Shown here in pieces: positions 56,355-64,000 of a DNA stretch of 64,000 nucleotides; the stretch's first letter is position 1; each line of letters starts with the position of its first letter. The DNA lies in the NCBI RefSeq assembly GCF_021869535.1, contig NW_026262701.1, positions 51,277,278-51,341,277 on the forward strand. The letters run 5' to 3'. Source of the DNA: Mytilus californianus. Its lineage: Eukaryota; Mollusca; Bivalvia; Mytilida; Mytilidae. The translations under genes and the position numbers were made by a program. Under the pieces are notes generated by a model. The model saw nothing but the letters and a program-made list of their open reading frames with translations. It did not search any database and was not told where the DNA came from.

Positions 56355-56470
56355 TCCTAGATATAAGAAGATGTGGTATGAGTGCCAATGAGACAACTCT
56401 CCATCCAAGTCAAAAAAGTAAACCATTATAGGTCAAAGTACGGTCTTCAACACGGAGCCTTGGCCTGACT
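56355..56470 (+). repeat. SINE-like repeat M1, short copy
   Basis: Contains gatgtggtatgagtgccaat, gacaactctccatccaagtc and aagtacggtcttcaacac, closely matching the first 115 bp of the copy at 20110. Confidence 0.65.
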
Positions 56471-56799
56471 GTATTGCAGATCTAGTGTAGTATTTTAACT
56501 GACATGCACAATTCATTTCACTAATGAAATAAAAATAATTCTACAAAACGCCCTGCGTAATATACGTCCTTGCATGGTCCCTTTAATACTGTTACCCAAA
56601 ATAAGGTTGATTTTCATCTAGCGTAAAAGAGACTAAACACCCTCAAAACTCCTAGCTGAAACCCCTGCAGTTAACATAAAACAATGTTTGACATGCCCTT
56701 TTTGAAATATCAATCATCGTGCTAAACTGACCTTTTCATGATTGGCTCCCTGCCCTTTTGAAATCCTAGCGGGAACACTGTTTGTAGAATATGAATACA

Positions 56800-56995
56800 C
56801 GAAGAGTGAAGCCTGTTTTAAGAGACCACTTAAGGGAGAGCAAAATAGTGATCTCAGAAGACAGGTGGTCCTTTAATACAGGTTCAATCTATATGAAATG
56901 CACTACAGATCGAGGGACCTAAAATTAATGTCTTATAACACAGGTTTTTGCTTAATACAGTTGGTCTCTAAAGCAGGTTTGAATGTACTACAATG
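56800..56995 (+). repeat. Dispersed repeat of gaccac-t-taag / ggtggtcctttaatacagg type
   Basis: Contains gtttaagagaccactta-like and acaggtggtcctttaataca segments and then ggtctctaaagcaggttt. I recognise this as a frequent intronic repeat in bivalves. It directly precedes the acceptor of the exon at 57019. Confidence 0.35.
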
Positions 56996-57018
56996 TAGTT
57001 TTTTTTTCTGTTTTATAG

Positions 57019-57140
57019 CTGGAGGCACAACATTGATAGACCAGACAGTTACACAGTTTGCTTACCTGGCAGCTCTACCAATCTCATCATCCATAATCTT
57101 AGTTCTACTGGCTTCCATGCTAGTTTTTATGTTGTCATAA
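57019..57140 (+). CDS. Terminal exon with hydrophobic C-terminus
   Basis: A strong acceptor (ttttttttctgttttatag, ending 57018) is followed by 39 codons and a TAA at 57138-57140. The intron is phase 1: two bases, CT, complete the first codon. The peptide reads GGTTLIDQTVTQFAYLAALP and then SSSIILVLLASMLVFMLS. The last 20 or so residues are hydrophobic with no basic tail, which fits a GPI-attachment signal or a tail-anchored membrane segment. A polyadenylation signal AATAAA lies 34 bp after the stop (57174-57179). Phase agrees with the upstream Ig exons, so this could be their 3' terminal exon, but 43 kb separates them and no intervening exon was found. Confidence 0.5.
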
Positions 57141-57173
57141 CAACAAATTTGATAATATAGAGATAAGACTATA

Positions 57174-57179
57174 AATAAA
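57174..57179 (+). promoter_or_regulatory. Polyadenylation signal of the terminal exon
   Basis: AATAAA 34 bp after the TAA stop at 57138-57140; other AATAAA motifs occur farther downstream (for example 59796), so alternative 3' ends are possible. Confidence 0.4.
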
Positions 57180-57446
57180 TATTTTATATACAATACTAAA
57201 GGTCTGAAATGAATTTTTAACACATAATTGATATTTAATAACCAGTGTCTCTTTTCACAAAAAATATTACGAGTAAAATTACTCCTAAACATTTCAGTCT
57301 AACTCACGATTAATTTTAATCTTTACAATTATTTTTAATCGTTATATTTTTTTGTGAAAAGAGTTGCATAAATGATGTTATTGTTTGCTTTCAAAGAAAG
57401 TTGTATTCACACCACACTACCACATTAATGTGTTTTACCAGAGAGA

Positions 57447-58119
57447 TTACAGCCGTTCTATAGTTAGTGTGACAAGTCTTGCTAGTAGTCGTATAGAAAG
57501 ACTACAAACATAACCACTGGACTGGTGATTGATTATAATTTACTTTTGTTAGTTAATCTTTTCTTTACAAGTTCGTTTAGTAACGCTTCATGTACCTTAA
57601 GATTACCTTGTTTGGTTTTATTATTCAATCGACACCTGATTGCAGTATAGAATCAAGGTACTGAAGTACTGAACATCGGATGACCGCAAGTTCTTGTGGA
57701 TTGTCAAAAGCACTTGTCACAGAAAATAATCACATCTCTATACCTGACACTGAGGTTATTATTGTTGACGGCCGTACTGTTTCATATAATTGCTTGCATT
57801 AACTTCATTTGGAACTCTGTTTGATAGTTTTCTTATTGACAATCATACCACATCTCCTTATTTTTATATTATGTACTGCAAGATGTTCAGGTGAATTGTT
57901 TGTCATTCAGTTTCTATGTACTGCAATCAGGTGTTGATTGAATAATTTTATCAAACAAGGTAATCTTGAGGTACATGAAGCGTTACTAAACGAACTTGTA
58001 AAGAATAGATTCACTAACAAAAGTAAATTATAGTCAATCATCAGTCCAGTGGTCATGTTTGTAGTCTTTCTATACGACTACTAGCAAGACTTGTCACACT
58101 AACTATAGAACGACTGTAA
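57447..58119. mobile_element. Foldback element with arms of about 206 bp
   Basis: The left arm (57447-57652, ttacagccgttctatagtta ... ctgattgcagtatagaa) and the right arm (57911-58119, ttctatgtactgcaatcagg ... aacgactgtaa) are inverted copies of over 90% identity by eye. The 258-bp interior contains an antisense M1 repeat (about 57765-57865, ggccgtactgtttcatataa ... accacatctccttat). No coding frame is present, as usual for foldback or MITE elements. Confidence 0.65.
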
Positions 58120-58379
58120 ACATTTACACCTACTAGTTGATAAACAGAAACCAAAGATTTGGTCACCAGCTTTCATGTGACAGTCATTCACTTACAGTTT
58201 ATAATATTGACAAATAATGTATTTATTAATTCATTAAATTTGTTACACTGGTCTTCTGGTTTTTGTAATAAATGATAAAGGAGACTTAAGTTAAAACCCC
58301 AACTTCATAAAGTGTGAAAAGAAGGAAATCGCACGCTATGTTTGCTCTGCTATTCTATTGTGCTTGTCACAAGTAGTTC

Positions 58380-59032
58380 AGTGGTTGTCGTTGGTTTATA
58401 TCTGTCGTAGTTATTTTTCGTAAATTGTTTTGTTCTAAATCAGGCTGTTAGTTTTCTCAATAGTGAATTGTTTAAATTTTTCATGGCGGGGCCTTTTATA
58501 GCCGACTAAACGGTATGGTTTTTCTCATTGTTAAAAGCCGTACGATTGCCTATAATTGTTTATATCCACTTCATTTGGAACTCTGGTAAATAGTTTTCTC
58601 ATTGACAATCATACCACATCTCTTTATTTTTGGGGCCTTTTATAACCGACTAAACGGTATGGTTTTTCTCATTGTTGAAAGCCGTACGATTGCCTATAAT
58701 TGTTTATATCCACTTAATTTGGAACTCTGGTAAATATTTTTCTCATTGATAATCATACCACATCTCCTTATTTTTATATTATAGTACTGCAAGATGGTCA
58801 GGTGAATTGTTTGTCATTTTTCTATACTGCAATCAGGTGTTGATTGAATAATTAAACCAAACAAGGTAATCTTATGGTACATGTACATGAAGCGCTACTA
58901 AACGAACTTGTAAAGAAAAGATTAACTAACAAGAGTAAATTATAGTCAATCATCAGTCCAGTGGTTATGTTTGTAGTCTTTCTATACGACTACTAGCAAG
59001 ACTTGTCACACTGACTATAGAACGACTGTAAT
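58380..59032. repeat. Second copy of the right half of the foldback element plus antisense M1
   Basis: Segment 58776-59032 repeats the interior end and right arm of the neighbouring foldback element in the same orientation (gcaagatggtcaggtgaatt, tgcaatcaggtgttgattga ... aacgactgtaat). It is again preceded by an antisense M1 repeat (58380-58775). The M1-arm junction is the same in both copies, so the composite was duplicated as a unit. Confidence 0.6.
58488..58775 (-). repeat. 144-bp tandem duplication inside an antisense M1 copy
   Basis: ggggccttttatagccgac ... catctctttattttt (58488-58631) is repeated from 58632 (ggggccttttataaccgac) with about 5% differences. Confidence 0.75.
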
Positions 59033-59039
59033 TTGTGAG

Positions 59040-60830
59040 TAACAGTATATTAAATTATGAATAAACTGTTACCATAGTAACAGTATATTTAATTATGAAT
59101 GTAAAGATACGGAGGATCTTTAATGACTTAAATTTGTTAGTAATCTTTGTTATGCAGTTTTTTATACCTTAATTAATGTTTATGTTATTTCCTATCTTCA
59201 GTGTATTATACTATATGCAAACCGTTTGTTTTTTATCGTATTTTTTGTTGTTGAAATTTTGTAAACAAAATTTGAAATTGACAGTATAGATTTCTGCTGT
59301 ATAATTGATCTCAGTATCCGAGTTGTTTTTGTCTAATTTTATTTTATCAATTGAACTGCAAGAAATCCATTTACTATGTTAAAAAATAATGCAGAATGTG
59401 TTTGTTACTAAGTTGGGATTACACCATGACTATTTCAACACTAATTATTAAGTTATATATATTAGGAGACTGTACTGTAACAGTATTTTATATTTATATT
59501 TAGTAGATTTTTGGGATTTTAAAATGAAAGTGCTATATCTAATTTCCAAAAAAGTAGTTTAGTGTTTTGAAATTATATTTGTTTTTATATATTCCAGGGA
59601 ATACTGAATTCTGTATTTTGCTAACATAGGAAGATGTTTATACCAGTTTTATTTTACTCGAAAAGACATCCATCAATTTGTATATATATATGTGACTGTG
59701 TGTACAATTATATATAATACATACTTCAGTGTAAATACCTATCATGATTTCATTGTAAAAGTATCATATTATTATTATATTTGCAATATTTTATAATAAA
59801 ATTATTTAGTATCAACCTTTTTTACTTGTAAAAATGAAGTAATATCACTGATTTATCTCCCCTTAGACAAAGGGCTAACATAGGTTAATGTGTAAATCAA
59901 GATTTATAGTGTCCACCATTTATAAATGCAGAATTGTGATAGAAAAATCATAAAAATGCTTGAAATGTGGAAAGGAACTATAAGAGACCGATTTTGACTC
60001 TTTTGGCAAACTAGAATAAATTTCCGATAATGATTCAGCAGAAAACCCTACGGGAAAGCACATTTTTTTGGCAGAATTTTATTAAGGTATATTGGAACCC
60101 AATGACTTTTTATAATGTTGTAACCTGTAATGTAAAGATGTGAAATTCAATTATATTAGTCACATACCATTTAGAAGATACAAGAAGACAATGTTTTATA
60201 TTCCATCAATGGGGGTCACAAAGAGCATATTACAACATAAGACATTATTTTAAACAACAACAAAAAACAATAATCAAGTCTAGTAGTACGATGAAAAAAC
60301 AGTTTGAACATACATAAACTACTGTAACATATAAATATAAAATTTGTAAGTGTGATACCTCCTTCTCTTGATCTTTTCCTTAATTATTAAGAGATATAAA
60401 TTGTAGACACCTGCAAACAATTTTGAATAGCATATCATACCTACAAGTTATTTGATATTGAAATCGTAGCACGAAAAGTAAAACAATTGTGATCTTTAAA
60501 CGAAAACTCCGTTTAATTAGCCAAATTGCCCCCCTTTGTTTTTTGATTGGGAGTCCATTTTAAATAGCATGAAAATCTACAACAAAAACAGAAGTTTCTC
60601 AAAAATTGTATATTTTTTTTCAACCAGAAACTAAGTTTTTTACCCCGAGCTTGTATAAATTTATAAAAAAAAATCGAAAGGGACCTTCTTTGAATAGGTT
60701 TCAACACTGTAATTATTTGGTCGAGACAATCTTGACTTATATTACGATATAAAAAGTGTTGACATACGAACAAACAGACATAGTGACTACTGTAGGGTAC
60801 TACTGAGTTATCGTCAGGACCCATATAAAC
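59040..60830. other. Non-coding AT-rich DNA downstream of the terminal exon
   Basis: A short direct repeat (aacagtatatt-aaattatgaat, 59041 and 59083) surrounds ctgttaccatagtaacag. No exon identified. The 103-residue minus-strand frame at 60513-60824 has no motif and overlaps A/T runs. Confidence 0.4.
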
Positions 60831-60834
60831 TATG

Positions 60835-60890
60835 TGACGTCAAACAGTATATAGCTGAGGCAAAACTGTCTCTTTATAGTGTCAAGGCAA
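60835..60890 (+). promoter_or_regulatory. Candidate promoter with CRE and TATA box
   Basis: A perfect 8-bp cAMP-response-type palindrome, TGACGTCA (60835-60842), is followed after 4 bases by GTATATAG (60847-60854). An ATG with good context lies 55 bp further. CRE next to TATA and a short 5' UTR is a common animal promoter layout; function is inferred from the motifs only. Confidence 0.35.
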
Positions 60891-60908
60891 GATAGTGTCA
60901 GTTATAAA

Positions 60909-60953
60909 ATGGCAAAGGACGAAGACTGTGAATTAATTCTGAAAAGAAAATCA
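60909..60953 (+). CDS. Candidate first coding exon
   Basis: ATGGCAAAGG is a good initiation context (A at -3, G at +4). The frame reads MAKDEDCELILKRKS and is followed by GTACGT, a fair donor, at 60954 (phase 0). If not spliced, the frame stops five codons later. The peptide is charged and short, and no family is recognised. Next exons were not found in the remaining 3 kb, which is mostly foldback repeat. Confidence 0.3.
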
Positions 60954-61399
60954 GTACGTACATATTAAGATAAAAACAAAACAAAAGGAAAGGAAAGGCG
61001 CCTCCATTGCTGTTCTTCATCTCATTTATTGTCCAATTGGAACTTTTAGATGGAATTCCCTCACTTTATGTTGAACACAGCTTTAGTGGGTTTCTTTGCT
61101 TTATTTCTAATTCTATTAATTTACAACGGAAGAACACCACTGCTGGGTTTATGAACAATTAACAAATTGTCAAATAAATGTAACTAATTTTGTCAAAAAT
61201 TGCCCGACATTCTCAATGTAAAATGCATTTTGACAATCACGAGACACCTTATTTATTTTTTAGATAACTTAGATACAAATTTTCTATTTAATAATTTCAA
61301 AAATTTCAAAAAGTGGCGGTGCATGTTCCACAGGGATATAGCAAAAGGTGCACTAGAATACGGAAGCCCATTTATGATATCCAAAAAGCCTATTAAGAA

Positions 61400-61780
61400 T
61401 TCGATTTAATGAACTTGATGAATCGAGATTACGGATTAAATCGTTATCATGAATTATATAATTCGTTATCAAGAATGGTAATTCGTTACAAAGTGATTAC
61501 ATACATATTTTTGTAATTCACGATTTATCACAGGTTTTCTTTATTAGTTATAACGGATTCGTTTTTGCAATTTAAAACAAAAATCGTTGCCACGGGTTTG
61601 AAAATAAATAATACGTAATTAATTCATGATGAAGAATTACATATTAAATGTGATTACTAATCCCACAGATTCGTTATTATAAATTTAATCCGTCATAACG
61701 AAAAATACAATTTGTGAAATTGGAAATTAATCTGTGATCACGAATAACAAAAATATGGGGTAACTTATTTCTCAGATTCG
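61400..61780. repeat. Cluster of ATTCGTTATxACGAATTA-like motifs
   Basis: Degenerate direct and inverted words such as taattcgttacaaagtgatt, attcgttatcaagaatgg and ataattcgttat occur every 20-60 bp. The same words form the outer part of the foldback arms at 61955-63524. This may be a decayed terminus of the same family. Confidence 0.5.
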
Positions 61781-61784
61781 TAGA

Positions 61785-61955
61785 TAACCTCTTGTTTTGG
61801 TGGGGTTCGGGTTGCTCAGTCTTCAGTTTTCTATGTTGTGTTTTGTGTACTAATGTTTGTCTGTTTGTCTGTTTGTCTTTTTCTTGTTTAGCCATGGCGT
61901 TGTCAGTTTATTTTCGACTTATGGGTTTGAATGTCTGTTTGGTATCTTTCGCCTC
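61785..61955 (+). repeat. Dispersed repeat M3, copy
   Basis: Reads ttctatgttgtgttttgtgt, gccatggcgttgtcagttt and ggtatctttcgcctctcttt, matching 4270-4420 with about 90% identity by eye. Confidence 0.65.
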
Positions 61956-63524
61956 TCTTTTATCACGAATTAAATTCGTGAAAACGAATTACAAAATTAG
62001 TGATTACGATTTTGATTAGTGATTACGAATTTTTAATTCGTAATCTCGAATTCAAATTATATTTAAAAAAGGGCTTCCACAATAGAGAGGTGTAATCATA
62101 GAAGTTAAGAATATATCTCTGGTATAGGACGGGGTATCTGAATCCGGTTTGTGATATTCAATAATAAATAACAGGAGGTGGTATGGGCATTAAACCCTGT
62201 GCTATACCCTTAGGCGCAATGCCTAGGTATTGACATGGTAAGCAAGTATATTTACTGTCTTATTGTCTCCATTTGCCGGGGTAAATTTAAAGAATAAACG
62301 AATAACTTAACATTAAAAATGTGTCTGGATATTTAGCAATACGTTCTCTAAACTCATGCTTGAAAGAAAAATCCAATGAAATATGTAAACCAAAAAATGA
62401 AGTAAAATACCTTTTGGTGCCCGCTTTAAAAATGAACAGATGTTTCTCTGACCAAGCATAATCTCGCTTGTCTTAGAGGGACATTTTAAGTACTGTCACT
62501 TGAACAGAATAGTCAAGGAATATCTGTAAACAACATTAAAAAATTTCCCGTGCATTTACAACAACCGATATATGACCCTCTTGTTTCGTTGGGTTGTTGT
62601 CTTTTTGACTTATACCTAAAAGCTTCTTGTAAGAATAATAAAACGAAACGTTGCATGCACAACTGTAGTTATAAAAAATCTATCTGCACTGATTTTTTTT
62701 AACTTGTATGAAACATAAACTTATATCAAAGTTAACATCATGTAAAATAACAGGCCCTAAATTTATAAGACAGAATGCTACTTAAAACATATAGCCATAT
62801 AAAAAATCACCATCTTCTTGCACTATAAGACACTTAAGGGGCTTTATTTTAGTTGCCATATGTGTTATTAAGCACCTTAGACGAGACAAGAGGGTCATAT
62901 ATCGGTTGTTGTAAATGCACGGGAAATTTTTTAATGTTGTTTACAGATATTCCTTGACTATTCTGTTCAAGTGACAGTACTAAAAATGTCCCTCTAAGAC
63001 GAGCGAGATTATGCTTGGTCAGAGAAACATCTGTTCATTTTTAAAGCGAGCACCAAAAGGTATTTCACTTCATTTTTTGGTTTACATATTTCATTGGATT
63101 TTTCTTTCAAGCATGAGTTTAGAGAACGTATTGCTAAATATCCAGACACATTTTTAATGTTAAGTTATTCGTTTATTCTTTAAATTCACTCCGGCAAATG
63201 GAGACAATAAGACAGTAAATATACTTGCTTACCATGTCAATACCTAGGCATTGCGCCTAAGGGTATAGCACAGGGTTTAATGCCCATTCCACCTCCTGTT
63301 ATTTATTATTGAATATCACAAACCGGATTCAGATACCCCGTCCTATACCAGAGATATATTCTTAACTTCTATGGTTACACCTCTCTATTGTGGAAGCCCT
63401 TTTTTTAATATAATTTGAATTCGAGATTACGAATTACGAATTAAAAATTCGTAATCACTAATCAAAATCGTAATCACTAATTTTGTAATTCGTTTTCACG
63501 AATTTAATTCGTGATAAAAAAGAG
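61955..63524. mobile_element. Foldback element with arms of about 630 bp
   Basis: Left arm 61955-62585 (from ctcttttatcacgaattaaa to tatgaccctcttgt) and right arm 62886-63524 (from acaagagggtcatatatcgg to ttcgtgataaaaaagag) are inverted copies, about 97% identical by eye. They enclose a 300-bp spacer. The outer 120 bp of each arm consist of nested palindromes (attcgtaatc/gattacgaat). There is no coding frame. High arm identity suggests recent origin or arm-to-arm conversion. Confidence 0.8.
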
Positions 63525-63905
63525 CTCGTCCAAATTTTATGAAACTCAACCACAATGCTAAGAACCACAACACAGGCTATAAACCTATACCACAATCTAC
63601 CCCTTTTTATCCGAAGTATTACCTTACCAGAGGAACCAACCTTACCAGGACATACCAGAGTAAAACGCTACCGAAGAAAGAGTTACTGAATGTACACTTT
63701 GTTCTCTATATTTGTATTTTATTACAAAAATACATGTTTATAGCAATGCACTAAGAGAAAACATTTTTTATAGCATTACACTACGGCTCGACCGCTCGGC
63801 TTTCGTTACAGTGTCTGCAGCGCAGGCACGTACCTACGTTTTTATATTTTTTTTTGAAAATTTGTTATTATATTTGAAATTAGGCATAAATATTTATAAA
63901 GGAAA

Positions 63906-64000
63906 ATGGATCGCGCGGAAGCAGAAAATGAATTTGAAACACCTAGGTTAAATGCCCAGGGTAGACCAGTGCTTCCCCGATCTCGGTCCTGTGAAACTTT
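63906..64000 (+). CDS. Possible start of a coding region running off the window
   Basis: From ATGGATCGCG at 63906 the frame stays open for 31 codons to the end of the window. GC content is well above that of the flanking AT-rich DNA. The peptide begins MDRAEAENEFETPRLNAQ and then contains GRPVLPRSRSC. Context aaaATGg is favourable. It could be a host gene, an exon (a possible acceptor tttgaaattag ends at 63881), or the start of a retroelement polyprotein. No family is recognised from this piece. Confidence 0.35.
   Translation, partial: MDRAEAENEFETPRLNAQGRPVLPRSRSCET

Noticed and set aside
61677..62019. Frames on both strands over 61677-62019
   Set aside because: They read through repeat M3 and the palindromic arm. 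No splice signals or motifs.

Overview
The window is nuclear DNA of an animal, most likely a marine mussel (Mytilus or a close bivalve relative). It is AT-rich with short exons separated by long introns and almost no long reading frames. It is also full of dispersed repeats that I recognise from experience as typical of mussel genomes; no search was possible. There are no bacterial-type operons, no CRISPR array and no rRNA.

Gene content is sparse. On the plus strand at 1.6-13.7 kb lies the 5' part of an immunoglobulin-superfamily gene. It has a TATA-containing first exon, a small exon with the start codon and signal peptide, and three Ig-domain exons, with phase 1 at every coding boundary seen. 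The promoter plus signal-peptide exon is present twice in a 777-bp, nearly identical tandem duplication. A terminal exon at 57.0 kb, also phase 1, encodes a hydrophobic C-terminus and may be the end of the same gene or of another one. Weaker candidates are a minus-strand exon near 54.0 kb, a CRE/TATA/ATG first exon at 60.8-60.95 kb, and an open frame running off the right edge.

The rest is mobile and repetitive DNA. It holds a LINE 3' end (0.36-1.1 kb) and YIDD-type reverse transcriptase relics (8.3-8.7, 15.1-16.2 and 23.9-25.4 kb). There is a retroelement 3' end (31-32 kb) and a 2.55-kb element with terminal inverted repeats and a target duplication (14.16-16.72 kb). Two inverted copies of a 1.6-1.7 kb element with AGGCATTTT/AAAATGCCT palindromes lie at 21.6-23.3 and 28.2-29.7 kb. 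Foldback elements lie at 57.4-58.1 and 61.96-63.52 kb, and many short SINE-like repeats are scattered throughout.

The most striking region is 32.58-49.40 kb, a tandem array of about ten 1.68-kb units. Each unit is a 450-bp module X with inverted ends (AGGTTGCA...TGCAACCT) plus a 1,232-bp module Y. The array starts and ends exactly at X termini. One unit lacks X exactly, by 452 bp, which equals X plus one 2-bp duplication. The last X is normal in its 5' part and diverged in its 3' part. Together these suggest a satellite built on, and perhaps integrated through, a small inverted-repeat transposon.
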